From Pseudomonas sp. Irchel 3E13 (lineage in GTDB: Bacteria; Pseudomonadota; Gammaproteobacteria; Pseudomonadales; Pseudomonadaceae): a DNA stretch of 64,000 nucleotides. How positions within the stretch are numbered: the first letter of the stretch is position 1; the number at the start of each line of letters is the position of its first letter. A program made the position numbers and the translations under genes. Below the pieces are notes generated by a model, which saw nothing but the letters and a program-made list of their open reading frames with translations, was not told where the DNA came from and searched no databases. Shown in pieces: positions 9,203 through 17,598 of the stretch. The stretch lies in the NCBI RefSeq assembly GCF_900187455.1, contig NZ_FYDX01000009.1, positions 310,001-374,000 of the forward strand. Direction: 5' to 3'.

Positions 9203-9226
9203 ACGAGAGGGGCACGCTGTAATTTA
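9203..9226 (-). promoter_or_regulatory. PvdS promoter of the pvdR-pvdT-opmQ operon
   Basis: On the minus strand the sequence reads TAAAT (9226-9222), 16 bases, then CGT (9205-9203), a second exact iron-starvation box. The predicted transcript start near 9197 leaves a leader of about 60 nt before the pvdR ATG. Confidence 0.85.
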
Positions 9227-9412
9227 CCTGCGGCACCGACCATCGAGGGGCCCGTCCGAGGGAGGGCAATACTATGCTGAAATGGCTAAACCTTTGTGAG
9301 AACCATTTTCATTTGTTGGGTATTATCTTCCGCGCATTCCGAGCGTCTCGGAAAGGGCATTCCAACAATATATTGACGCTCGCTTGATTTCCGACGGTTT
9401 CCCGACAACTAT

Positions 9413-9438
9413 CAGTAAAAGTTCCTACGGAATTACTG
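9413..9438. promoter_or_regulatory. Imperfect palindrome upstream of the orphan receiver gene
   Basis: In the 370-bp gap between pvdR and the receiver gene, CAGTAA...TTCC and GGAA...TTACTG form a nested inverted repeat around TAC. It is about 65 bp before the ATG at 9505. The binding protein is unknown. The rest of the gap holds the pvdR promoter and no other clear feature. Confidence 0.35.
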
Positions 9439-9504
9439 CCCGATTCGTCGGCGTGGTGAGTGGTCAAGGAGTGTTCCCCACAACTATTACCTTGGTCATT
9501 CACC

Positions 9505-9990
9505 ATGGCTGACAAATCCTTGCGAATCCTGCTGGCCGACGCGCATCCCATGCAGTTGCTGCAACTGGAGAAGATGCTCAACGGCATGGGCTACTACCGC
9601 ATCGCGCCGGTGCAGTCCTTCGAAGACCTGCGGCACTTGGTGCAGAACGCACTGCTGCCGTTCAACCTGCTGATCGGCAACATTGATCTGGCCAGCCATG
9701 CTGGGGTCGACCTGGAGCGTTTCTGCCGGGTCAATGTGCAGATTCAGCATGCGCTGCTGTACGAGTCGCAGCACCTGAAGATGCCTGCGGTGCCTATGGG
9801 GCAGCGCCAGCCGGTGACCGTCAGTCTGGCGAAGGTTCCGGACGATGAGACGCTGCATGCGTTCATGGCGATCATCGATACCCCGCGCCTGCTCGGTCAG
9901 TTGCCCAGCCCCAAGGGCAAGAACGCGCCGCGCGCGCCTTCCCGGCAAAGACTGGGCCTGGGACAGACGGTGTTCTCCCGGCCCTCCTGA
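9505..9990 (+). CDS. Orphan receiver-domain protein with degenerate phosphorylation site
   Basis: The 161-residue protein has one response-regulator receiver-like domain and no output domain. The N-terminal acidic pocket is reduced (LLADAHPMQLLQLEKML). Where LLD(I/L)xMP normally occurs it has LLIGNIDL, so an Asn replaces the phospho-acceptor Asp. The C-terminal tail (PSPKGKNAPRAPSRQRLGLGQ) is basic and probably disordered. The ATG at 9505 was preferred over an in-frame GTG at 9460, although neither has a strong ribosome-binding site. It may act as a phosphorylation-independent interaction module; its partner is not evident from the neighbours. Confidence 0.7.
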   Translation: MADKSLRILLADAHPMQLLQLEKMLNGMGYYRIAPVQSFEDLRHLVQNALLPFNLLIGNIDLASHAGVDLERFCRVNVQIQHALLYESQHLKMPAVPMGQRQPVTVSLAKVPDDETLHAFMAIIDTPRLLGQLPSPKGKNAPRAPSRQRLGLGQTVFSRPS

Positions 9991-10083
9991 AACGCCTGCG
10001 CCCGGGCTCATTTTGTTATGCTCTGGCGCTCGTTCAGGCGCGCCTGGCTGCGCGCGGTCCCGTTCATCCCTGCGGAAACCCCT

Positions 10084-11394
10084 ATGACTGCCAACGACTC
10101 CGCGCGCCTGTCGCGCGGTGACCACAAGACCCTCGGCCTGGCGGCCCTGGGCGGCGCGCTGGAAATCTACGATTTCATCATCTTCGTGTTCTTCGCCCTG
10201 ACCCTCAGCCAGCTGTTCTTTCCGCCGGAAATGCCCGAGTGGCTGCGACTGTTGCAGAGCTTCGGGATTTTCGTCACCGGCTACCTGGCGCGTCCGCTGG
10301 GCGGCATCCTCATGGCGCATTTCGCCGATCATCTCGGGCGCAAGAAGGTCTTCAGCCTGAGCATTCTGATGATGGCGCTGCCTTGCCTGCTGATCGGCCT
10401 GATGCCGACCTACGCCGATATCGGCTATGCCGCGCCGTTGATCCTGCTGGCGCTGCGGATCCTGCAGGGCGCGGCGGTCGGCGGAGAGGTGCCCAGCGCC
10501 TGGACTTTCGTCGCCGAGCACGCGCCGCCTGGCCGGCGCGGTTATGCCTTGGGCTTCCTGCAGGCCGGTTTGACGTTCGGCTATCTGCTCGGCGCATTGA
10601 CCGCCACGGCGCTGGCGCAGATGTTCACCCCTCAGGAAATCCTCGATTACGCCTGGCGTTACCCGTTCCTGCTAGGTGGTGTGTTCGGGGTGATCGGTGT
10701 GTGGCTGCGCCGCTGGCTCAGCGAGACGCCGGTGTTCCTCGCCCTGGCGCGCCAGAGCAGCGACCGGCCGAAGGAGTTCTCGCTGCGGGCGGTATTGCGT
10801 GAGCACCGTCAGGCGCTGCTGCCGGCGGTGCTGCTGACCTGCGTATTGACCTCGGCGGTGGTGGTGCTGGTGGTGATCACCCCGACCGTGATGCAGCAGC
10901 GCTTCGGCATGACTGCCGGGCATACCTTCGCCTTGAGCAGCCTGGGGATTGTCTTCCTCAATATTGGCTGCGTGCTGGCTGGCCTGCTGGTGGATCGCAT
11001 TGGCGCCTGGCGGGCGCTGCTGCTGTATTCGCTGCTGCTGCCGCTGGGCATTGGCGCGCTGTACGGCAGTCTGGTTGCCGGGTGGGACACGGTCGGCATT
11101 GCCTACGCTCTGGCCGGACTTGGCTGCGGGGTAGTGGGGGTGGTGCCTTCGGTGATGGTCGGGCTGTTCCCGGCGCGGATCCGGGTGTCCGGTATCTCGT
11201 TCACCTACAACGTTGCCTACGCGCTGTGGGCCAGTACCACGCCGCTGATGCTGATCGCGCTGATGCCCTGGAGTCCGTGGGTGTGCGTGGCGTTTTGCGC
11301 GGTAATGGGGTTTGTCGGCGTGCTGACGTCGCTGTACTTCAGTGGTCGCGAGCGCCTGTGCAGCGAGGAAGACCTGTTGCTGGCCAAGGGCTGA
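10084..11394 (+). CDS. MFS transporter, metabolite:H+ symporter type
   Basis: This 436-residue inner-membrane protein has about 12 predicted membrane segments and the major-facilitator motif between TM2 and TM3 (HFADHLGRKKVF). The pattern GGALEIYDFIIFVFFA near the start and LARPLGGILMAHFADHLGRKK are typical of the metabolite:H+ symporter (ProP/ShiA/citrate-like) family. The ATG at 10084 follows a non-conserved upstream extension. The substrate cannot be read from sequence. It ends before a strong bidirectional terminator shared with the ETF dehydrogenase gene. Confidence 0.85.
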   Translation: MTANDSARLSRGDHKTLGLAALGGALEIYDFIIFVFFALTLSQLFFPPEMPEWLRLLQSFGIFVTGYLARPLGGILMAHFADHLGRKKVFSLSILMMALPCLLIGLMPTYADIGYAAPLILLALRILQGAAVGGEVPSAWTFVAEHAPPGRRGYALGFLQAGLTFGYLLGALTATALAQMFTPQEILDYAWRYPFLLGGVFGVIGVWLRRWLSETPVFLALARQSSDRPKEFSLRAVLREHRQALLPAVLLTCVLTSAVVVLVVITPTVMQQRFGMTAGHTFALSSLGIVFLNIGCVLAGLLVDRIGAWRALLLYSLLLPLGIGALYGSLVAGWDTVGIAYALAGLGCGVVGVVPSVMVGLFPARIRVSGISFTYNVAYALWASTTPLMLIALMPWSPWVCVAFCAVMGFVGVLTSLYFSGRERLCSEEDLLLAKG

Positions 11395-11416
11395 AGCGGC
11401 TTTTTCGCCCGGATGT

Positions 11417-11453
11417 AAAAAGCCCCTCACACCTTGCGGTGGAGGGGCTTTTT
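11417..11453. terminator. Bidirectional rho-independent terminator
   Basis: A perfect 12-bp inverted repeat (AAAAAGCCCCTC / GAGGGGCTTTTT) around a 13-base loop sits between the convergent MFS and ETF dehydrogenase genes, with A/T tails for both directions. Confidence 0.92.
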
Positions 11454-11466
11454 CGTGGCCGCCGTC

Positions 11467-13131
11467 TTACATGTTCGGGTAAGTCGGGCCGCCGGCGCCT
11501 TCCGGGGTGACCCAAGTGATGTTCTGCGAAGGGTCCTTGATGTCACAGGTTTTGCAGTGCACGCAGTTCTGGGCGTTGATCTGGAAGCGCTTGTTGCCGT
11601 CTTCCTGGGTGATCACTTCATACACGCCCGCCGGGCAGTAGCGCTGCGCCGGTTCATCGTAGAGCGGCAGGTTGGTGCCGATCGGGATGCTGGCGTCGGC
11701 CAGCTTCAGGTGGCACGGTTGCTCTTCTTCATGGTTGGTGCTGGAGAGGAACACCGAGCTCAGCTTGTCGAAGCTCAGCTTGCCGTCGGGTTTCGGGTAG
11801 TCGATCTTTTTCGAGTCGGCCGCGAGCTTGAGGCAGGCGTAGTCTGGCTTGGTGTCGTGCAGGGTGAACGGGAGCTTGCCGCCGAACCAGTTCTGGTCGA
11901 CATAGTTGAACGCCGCGCCGAACAGCGGACCGAACTTGTGCATGGCCGGGCCGAAGTTGCGGCTGGCGAACAGTTCGTCGTGCAGCCAGCTCGACTTGAA
12001 GGCCGCGACGTAGCTGTTGAGCTGATCGCCGCCTTCGCTGCCGGCCAGCAGGGCATCGGCCACTGCGTCGGCGGCGAGCATGCCGGACTTCATCGCGGTG
12101 TGGCTGCCCTTGATCTTGGCGAAGTTCAGGGTGCCGAGGTCGCAGCCGATCAGGGCGCCGCCGTTGAAGACCATCTTCGGCAGCGAGTTAAGGCCGCCCT
12201 TGCTGATGGCGCGGGCGCCGTAACTGATGCGCTTGCCGCCTTCCAGGTATTGCTTGAGCACCGGGTGGTGCTTCAGGCGCTGGAATTCATCGAATGGCGA
12301 AAGGTAGGCGTTGCCGTAGGACAGGTCGACGATCAGGCCGACTACCACCTGGTTGTTTTCCAGGTGATAGAGGAAGGAGCCGCCGGTGTTTTCGGAACTG
12401 ACCACATCCAGCGGCCAGCCTGCGGTGTGGACCACCAGGCCTTGCTGGTGCTTGGCTGGATCGATTTCCCAGATTTCCTTGAGGCCGATACCGTAGTGCT
12501 GGACGTCGGACTCGCTGTCGAGGTTGAAGCGCTTGATCAGTTGCTTGCCGAGGTGACCACGGCAGCCTTCGGCGAACAGGGTGTACTTGCCGCGCAGCTC
12601 CATGCCGGGGGTGTACATGCCGTCTTTCGGATGGCCTTCGCGATCCACGCCCATGTCGCCGGTGATGATGCCGCGAACCACGCCGTTGTCGTCGAACAGC
12701 ACTTCCTGGGCGGCGAAGCCCGGGTAGATTTCCACGCCCAGGTTCTCCGCCTGCTGGGCCAGCCAGCGGCACAGGTTGCCAAGGGAGATGATGTAGTTGC
12801 CCTGGTTGTGCATGGTCTTGGGCACGAACAGATCAGGGACTTTGACCGAGCTGCTGCCATCCTTGAGCACATAGATGTCGTCGCGCTTGACCTCGGTGTT
12901 CAGCGGCGCGCCCAGTTCCTTCCAGTCCGGGAACAGTTCGTTCAGGGCGCGCGGCTCGAATACGGCGCCGGAGAGGATGTGGGCACCGACCTCGGAGCCT
13001 TTCTCGACCACGCAGACGCTGATTTCGCTACCGGCTTCGGCGGCCTTCTGCTTTAGTCGGCAGGCGGCGGACAGGCCCGCCGGGCCGGCGCCGACGATGA
13101 CCACGTCGAATTCCATGTATTCGCGTTCCAC
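11467..13131 (-). CDS. Electron transfer flavoprotein-ubiquinone oxidoreductase (ETF-QO)
   Basis: The protein has 554 residues when started at the GTG at 13131, which is preceded by AGGAGA at normal spacing and gives the usual N-terminus (MEREYMEFDVVIVGAGPAGL). The FAD-binding GAGPAGLSAACRL is at about residues 12-24. The C-terminus holds the 4Fe-4S ligands in CPAGVYE and NAQNCVHCKTCDIKDP. It oxidises reduced ETF and passes electrons to ubiquinone at the inner membrane, linking acyl-CoA and amino-acid dehydrogenases to respiration. It is divergent from etfBA. A PsrA-type box in the gap suggests joint control by fatty acids. Confidence 0.96.
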   Translation of the reverse strand: MEREYMEFDVVIVGAGPAGLSAACRLKQKAAEAGSEISVCVVEKGSEVGAHILSGAVFEPRALNELFPDWKELGAPLNTEVKRDDIYVLKDGSSSVKVPDLFVPKTMHNQGNYIISLGNLCRWLAQQAENLGVEIYPGFAAQEVLFDDNGVVRGIITGDMGVDREGHPKDGMYTPGMELRGKYTLFAEGCRGHLGKQLIKRFNLDSESDVQHYGIGLKEIWEIDPAKHQQGLVVHTAGWPLDVVSSENTGGSFLYHLENNQVVVGLIVDLSYGNAYLSPFDEFQRLKHHPVLKQYLEGGKRISYGARAISKGGLNSLPKMVFNGGALIGCDLGTLNFAKIKGSHTAMKSGMLAADAVADALLAGSEGGDQLNSYVAAFKSSWLHDELFASRNFGPAMHKFGPLFGAAFNYVDQNWFGGKLPFTLHDTKPDYACLKLAADSKKIDYPKPDGKLSFDKLSSVFLSSTNHEEEQPCHLKLADASIPIGTNLPLYDEPAQRYCPAGVYEVITQEDGNKRFQINAQNCVHCKTCDIKDPSQNITWVTPEGAGGPTYPNM

Positions 13132-13286
13132 AGGTTCTCTCCTACTCAAGGCTCATCGGTTTTTCTTTATTGGCGGGTGTCAGCGCGGTCATTTCGAAGG
13201 GCCGGGTATGTAGCTCCGGAAGATGACGCACTACACCGCTTTCTCTTGGCCGCGCATTATATCTACACCACTTGCGAGGTCCAATA

Positions 13287-13300
13287 CAAACGTTTGTTTG
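13287..13300. promoter_or_regulatory. PsrA-type operator between ETF-QO and etfBA
   Basis: CAAAC-GTTT-GTTTG matches the PsrA consensus (C/G)AAAC-N2-4-GTTT(G/C). The P. aeruginosa ETF genes PA2952/PA2953 are described PsrA targets, which supports the call. It lies about 155 bp upstream of the ETF-QO start and 380 bp upstream of etfB. I see no gene in the rest of the 544-bp gap 13132-13675. Confidence 0.65.
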
Positions 13301-13675
13301 AATTTGCCGCAGGCCAGTAAAATCAAAGAGGCACGGCTGGAAGCTGGCGGTTTTGCCGTATTGACCGGATTGGGCGTTACGGTCAAGATACGGGCGGTTT
13401 TACGCTCGCCGTAGGCTGACCGTCGGATGCAGGAGCACCCCTAAAGACCTGGCAAAGAGCAGGGCAGTTACGCCAAACCGGGGTTTTGTAGTGGAGTTTA
13501 CACGCCACCACAAAGAATGACCCACGGGTTTTGTGATGAAGGGTCGGAACGCGACTATCGAGTCAGCTTAAATTCGACCGGCTGCAATCGTTTTTAGAGG
13601 TGCCCTTGTACCCACGCGCAATCGCCGGGTTCGGCCCAGGCGACATTCTTTTCACCGGAGAGTAACGAGGAATCC

Positions 13676-14425
13676 ATGAAGGTTCTTGTAGCTGTCAAAC
13701 GAGTGGTCGACTACAACGTCAAGGTTCGCGTCAAGGCGGACAACTCCGGCGTCGACCTCGCCAACGTCAAAATGTCCATGAACCCCTTCTGCGAGATCGC
13801 CGTCGAAGAAGCCGTCCGCCTGAAAGAGAAAGGCGTGGCCAGCGAAATCGTCGTCGTTACCGTCGGCCCGGCTACCGCCCAGGAACAACTGCGCACCGCC
13901 CTGGCACTGGGTGCTGACCGCGCCGTGCTGGTGGAGTCCGCCGAAGAGCTGACCTCCCTGGCCGTGGCCAAGCTGCTCAAGGCTGTTGTCGACAAGGAGC
14001 AGCCACAACTGGTGATCCTCGGCAAACAAGCCATCGACAGCGACAACAACCAGACTGGCCAGATGCTGGCCGCGCTGACCGGTTTCGCTCAAGGCACCTT
14101 CGCTTCCAAAGTCGAAGTGGCGGGCGACAAGATCAACGTTACCCGTGAAGTCGACGGCGGCCTGCAGACCGTTGCTCTGAACCTGCCGGCGATCGTCACT
14201 ACCGACCTGCGCCTGAACGAGCCGCGCTACGCGTCGCTGCCGAACATCATGAAGGCCAAGAAGAAGCCGCTGGAGACCGTTACTCCTGATGCGCTGGGCG
14301 TTTCCACCGCCTCCACCAACAAGACCCTGAAAGTCGAAGCGCCGGCTGCACGCAGCGCGGGTATCAAGGTCAAGTCGGTTGCTGAACTGGTCGAGAAACT
14401 GAAGAACGAGGCGAAGGTAATCTAA
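13676..14425 (+). CDS. etfB: Electron transfer flavoprotein beta subunit
   Basis: The 249-residue EtfB has the usual N-terminus MKVLVAVKRVVDYNVKVRV and the family signature region RLNEPRYASLPNIMKAKKKP (about 182-201), which contacts dehydrogenase partners. It binds AMP and pairs with EtfA, which carries FAD. The heterodimer collects electrons from acyl-CoA and other flavin dehydrogenases for ETF-QO. A good ribosome-binding site (GGAGAGTAACGAGG) precedes the ATG, and etfA follows with no gap. Confidence 0.97.
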   Translation: MKVLVAVKRVVDYNVKVRVKADNSGVDLANVKMSMNPFCEIAVEEAVRLKEKGVASEIVVVTVGPATAQEQLRTALALGADRAVLVESAEELTSLAVAKLLKAVVDKEQPQLVILGKQAIDSDNNQTGQMLAALTGFAQGTFASKVEVAGDKINVTREVDGGLQTVALNLPAIVTTDLRLNEPRYASLPNIMKAKKKPLETVTPDALGVSTASTNKTLKVEAPAARSAGIKVKSVAELVEKLKNEAKVI

Positions 14426-15355
14426 ATGACTATCCTGGTTATCGCTGAACACGAAAACGGTGCCGTTGCGCCCGCTACCCTGAACACCGTTGCCGCTGCC
14501 GCGAAGATCGGTGGTGATGTCCACGTCCTGGTCGCTGGCCAGAACGTCGGTGGTGTTGCTGAAGCCGCCGCGAAAATCGCCGGTGTCGCCAAGGTGCTGG
14601 TAGCCGACAACGCCGCCTACGCCAACTTCCTGCCGGAAAACGTCGCGCCGCTGGTTGCCGAGTTGGGCAAGGGCTACAGCCACGTGCTGGCACCTGCCAC
14701 CTCCAACGGCAAGAACGTTCTGCCGCGCGTTGCCGCGCTGCTGGACGTCGACCAGATTTCCGAGATCATCTCGGTCGAATCGGCTGACACCTTCAAGCGC
14801 CCGATCTACGCTGGCAACGCCATTGCTACCGTGCAATCGACCGCTGCAATCAAGGTCATCACCGTTCGCGCCACCGGTTTCGACGCCGTTGCCGCCGAAG
14901 GTGGCTCGGCTGCCGTTGAAGCCGTTGCCGCTGTCCACGACGCTGGCAAATCGTCCTTCGTCGGCGAAGAGCTGGCCAAGTCCGACCGCCCAGAACTGAC
15001 CGCTGCCAAGATCGTCGTTTCCGGCGGCCGCGGCATGCAGAATGGCGACAACTTCAAGCACCTGTACGCCCTGGCCGACAAGCTGGGCGCGGCAGTCGGC
15101 GCTTCCCGCGCGGCGGTCGACGCAGGCTTCGTGCCGAACGACATGCAGGTCGGACAGACCGGCAAGATCGTTGCACCGCAGCTGTACATCGCCGTCGGTA
15201 TCTCCGGCGCGATCCAGCACCTGGCCGGTATGAAAGACTCCAAAGTGATCGTTGCGATCAACAAGGACGAAGAAGCGCCGATCTTCCAGGTGGCCGACTA
15301 CGGCCTGGTGGCTGACCTGTTCGAAGCCATCCCTGAGCTGGAGAAGCTGGTTTAA
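14426..15355 (+). CDS. etfA: Electron transfer flavoprotein alpha subunit
   Basis: The 309-residue EtfA has an N-terminal domain starting MTILVIAEHENG and the C-terminal FAD-binding domain (about 190-300) with GGRGM, the signature LYIAVGISGAIQHLAGMKDSKVIVAINKDEEAPIFQVADYG split over residues 252-292. It starts one base after the etfB stop. Length and order are standard. It is the FAD-carrying half of the ETF dimer. The unit ends in a long terminator hairpin. Confidence 0.97.
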   Translation: MTILVIAEHENGAVAPATLNTVAAAAKIGGDVHVLVAGQNVGGVAEAAAKIAGVAKVLVADNAAYANFLPENVAPLVAELGKGYSHVLAPATSNGKNVLPRVAALLDVDQISEIISVESADTFKRPIYAGNAIATVQSTAAIKVITVRATGFDAVAAEGGSAAVEAVAAVHDAGKSSFVGEELAKSDRPELTAAKIVVSGGRGMQNGDNFKHLYALADKLGAAVGASRAAVDAGFVPNDMQVGQTGKIVAPQLYIAVGISGAIQHLAGMKDSKVIVAINKDEEAPIFQVADYGLVADLFEAIPELEKLV

Positions 15356-15373
15356 TCCAGTCGCTTCACTTAT

Positions 15374-15450
15374 AAAGAGCCCGGTTGTTCCGGGCTGTGC
15401 GCAGGCGATCCTTCGGTCGCTCGCCGCAGCTCGTGGCAACCGGGCTTTTT
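15374..15450 (+). terminator. Terminator after etfBA with long, nested stem
   Basis: The arms GAGCCCGGTTG (15377-15387) and CAACCGGGCTTTTT (15437-15450) pair almost perfectly. The loop of about 50 bases can form its own inner stem (GGCGA / TCGCC), so this is longer than a simple terminator. Confidence 0.75.
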
Positions 15451-15480
15451 GATTTTCCGCGATTGAGAAAGGGCGCTGGC

Positions 15481-16305
15481 ATGGGGTGGTTTGGTCGAAA
15501 AGGAACAGTGGCGATGCTCGGGCTCGCGTGTTTGCCATCGATGGCCATGGCGGTCGGCAAATGCGAGCGGCTGGTGGTGACCGGCAGTCCGGATGCGCCG
15601 CCTTATTCCTGGCGTGACCCGCAGGATCCCCGGCACCTGATCGGTGCCAATGTAGAGTTGTTGCAGCAGATCGGCAGCGAGCTGGGGCTCAAGATCGAAG
15701 TGCTCTACGCCGGCAAGCGCAGCGACGCTCAGGCCGAGGTGCGCAGTGGGCGCATGGACCTGCTGGTGGACGCGCCTATGGCGGTCGCTGAGCTGACAGC
15801 CCTGGACTATATTCACCCGCCGGTGCTGCAGAACGAATATTTGGTCTGGACTCGCCACGACGCAGCATTGGCTTATGAAAACCTGGCCGATCTGCACCAG
15901 CATCAGGGCGCCATCTCCGAAAAGGCGCGTTTGACCCCTGAATTCGAGGCGTTCAGCAAGACCGAACTGAAGCTGACCCATGTCCCGAACCTCACCCAGG
16001 CATTTCAGAAACTCTTGCTGGGGCAGGTGGATTATGTGCTCGCCGGCCGCTACGCCGGCATGGCCATGGCTCAGAGCCTGGGGATGGCCAACGACCTGAT
16101 TGCGCGCGGCTTGCCGTTGGATCGGCCGGGGTTGTATCTGGCGCTGTCTCACAATTCCGCCTGCAATGACGCCTGGTTACGCGGACAGTTGGCGAAAAAA
16201 CTGACAGAATTGCCGGCCTCTGGCGTAGCCCAGGAGGTCCTGCAACGCAACATCGAGCGTTGGCAAGCGCAGTTGCAGGCGCCGCTTGACGCCCCTAAAC
16301 AGTAG
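15481..16305 (+). CDS. Periplasmic solute-binding protein (SBP_bac_3-like)
   Basis: The 274-residue protein has a signal peptide (cleavage near MAMAVGK). It then shows the amino-acid-binding fold features VTGSPDAPPYSWRDPQDPRHLIGANVELLQQIGSELG and the later GRMDLLVDAPM and LLLGQVDYVLAGRYAG. The ATG at 15481 with GAGAAAGGG upstream was preferred over the earlier frame opening inside the etfA terminator. No permease or ATPase gene is adjacent. The two genes after it encode cell-envelope lipoproteins, so it may sense or bind a ligand instead of feeding an ABC transporter. Confidence 0.8.
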   Translation: MGWFGRKGTVAMLGLACLPSMAMAVGKCERLVVTGSPDAPPYSWRDPQDPRHLIGANVELLQQIGSELGLKIEVLYAGKRSDAQAEVRSGRMDLLVDAPMAVAELTALDYIHPPVLQNEYLVWTRHDAALAYENLADLHQHQGAISEKARLTPEFEAFSKTELKLTHVPNLTQAFQKLLLGQVDYVLAGRYAGMAMAQSLGMANDLIARGLPLDRPGLYLALSHNSACNDAWLRGQLAKKLTELPASGVAQEVLQRNIERWQAQLQAPLDAPKQ

Positions 16306-16314
16306 GAAACTTGT

Positions 16315-16668
16315 GTGAGAACTCGACCCCTATTCGCCGTCCTGGCATTGCTGGCCCTGGCCGGCTGTGCGTCCGATCCGGCGCCTCATGAACAGTTGCG
16401 TTTGTCCGAGCAGGCGCTTGAGCAGGCCAAGGCCGTTGGTGCCACCGATGATGTGGCCGAGCTGAAGCTGGCTGAAGAGAAGTTGACGCGGGCCCGCAGC
16501 AATATGCTCAGCGAGTCGTTCCGCGATGCGCGCATGCGTGCCGAACAGGCCGAACTGGATGCGCGCCTGGCCGAGGCCCGGGTACTGACCCTGAAAAGTC
16601 AGGAGCAACTGACCCTTCTGCAGTCGCGGGTGGATCGTCTTCGCAAGCAGTTGGGGGAACAGAAGTGA
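16315..16668 (+). CDS. DUF4398 lipoprotein
   Basis: The 117-residue lipoprotein has the lipobox LAGC (Cys18) and then a helical, coiled-coil-prone body rich in Ala, Glu and Lys (SEQALEQAKAVGATDDVAELKLAEEKLTRA), the pattern of DUF4398. It starts with GTG nine bases after the preceding stop and overlaps the next gene by four bases (GTGA). It is likely outer-membrane anchored in the periplasm. Its role is unknown; its tight coupling to an OmpA-domain protein with a similar N-terminal half suggests the two work together. Confidence 0.8.
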   Translation: MRTRPLFAVLALLALAGCASDPAPHEQLRLSEQALEQAKAVGATDDVAELKLAEEKLTRARSNMLSESFRDARMRAEQAELDARLAEARVLTLKSQEQLTLLQSRVDRLRKQLGEQK

Positions 16669-17474
16669 GTTCGATCAAGCCTCTGGTATTGCTGGCGATT
16701 GCCGGTGTTCTTGGGTTGCAGGGCTGTGCCAGTGAGCGCAGTGAAGTCGCGCTGGAACAAGCGACGGCCAGCTTTCAGTCGGTGAAGGACGATTCAAACG
16801 TGCTGCGCAGTGCGCCGCGGGATGTCATCCGTGCAGGCGAGTCGCTGGCGCGGGCTGAGCGTCTGGCCAGCTATATCGGCACCGGCTCGGATGTACGGCA
16901 TTACGCCTATCTGAGTCAGCGCTACAGCGAGATTGCTCGCGAGCACAGCAATCTGGTGCTCAATCAGGAGCGTCAGGCCAAGCTGGAGCTGGAACGCCAA
17001 CGTCTGCAACTGGCGCTGCGCGAGGCCAAGCTGTCCAGCGTGCAGCAGCAGGGCAAATGGCTCGAGGAGCAGATCGTCAGCCTGGCCACCACGGACAGTG
17101 ATCGTGGCCTGGTCATGACCTTGGGCGATGTGCTGTTCGATACCGGGCAGGCGGATCTGAAAAACTCCGCGAGCCGCACGGTGCTCAAGCTGGTGCAGTT
17201 CCTTCAGTTGAACCCCAAGCGCGTTGTTCGCATCGAGGGTTACACCGACAGCACCGGCAACCCTGAGGACAACCTCAAGCTGTCGCGTGACCGTGCGCAG
17301 GCGGTGGCTGACATGCTGGTTGACCTGGGTGTCGATGAGAAGCGCATCCAGGTTCGCGGGTATGGTGACCAGTACCCGGTCGAGGTGAATGCCTCGGAGC
17401 GTGGCCGGGCGCAGAACCGTCGCGTGGAAATCGTTTTCTCCGATGAGAAGGGCAGGCTCGGCGCCGAGCGTTGA
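16665..17474 (+). CDS. DUF4398 and OmpA-domain lipoprotein
   Basis: The 269-residue protein has the lipobox LQGC (Cys21), a DUF4398-like helical region (about 25-130) and a C-terminal OmpA peptidoglycan-binding domain (about 145-262). That domain contains GDVLFDTGQADL, IEGYTDSTG and NLKLSRDRAQAVADML...RAQNRRVEIVF. It should tie the outer membrane to peptidoglycan. The GTG start overlaps the upstream stop. A clear terminator follows, so it closes a three-gene unit with the binding protein and the smaller lipoprotein. Confidence 0.88.
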   Translation: MSSIKPLVLLAIAGVLGLQGCASERSEVALEQATASFQSVKDDSNVLRSAPRDVIRAGESLARAERLASYIGTGSDVRHYAYLSQRYSEIAREHSNLVLNQERQAKLELERQRLQLALREAKLSSVQQQGKWLEEQIVSLATTDSDRGLVMTLGDVLFDTGQADLKNSASRTVLKLVQFLQLNPKRVVRIEGYTDSTGNPEDNLKLSRDRAQAVADMLVDLGVDEKRIQVRGYGDQYPVEVNASERGRAQNRRVEIVFSDEKGRLGAER

Positions 17475-17489
17475 TACGTCCCTGACACG

Positions 17490-17522
17490 AAAACCCGGTG
17501 ATCGAAAGACACCGGGTTTTTT
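17490..17522 (+). terminator. Rho-independent terminator
   Basis: AAAACCCGGTG (17490-17500) pairs perfectly with CACCGGGTTTT (17510-17520) and is followed by more T residues. Confidence 0.9.
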
Positions 17523-17598
17523 ATTAGCCGTGATTTTTTATGCGTTTTCAGCACTTTGATGCGTCGTCACATCACGGTATTGTCGACGAGTCTGCAAT

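Noticed and set aside
11434..13056. A 540-codon open frame on the plus strand
   Set aside because: Antisense of the ETF dehydrogenase, whose cluster and FAD motifs are intact.
13223..13414. Small ORF in the ETF-QO/etfB gap
   Set aside because: It overlaps the PsrA box and promoter region, has no ribosome-binding site and no recognisable features.
13652..15538. A 628-codon open frame on the minus strand
   Set aside because: Antisense of etfBA, both complete with ribosome-binding sites.
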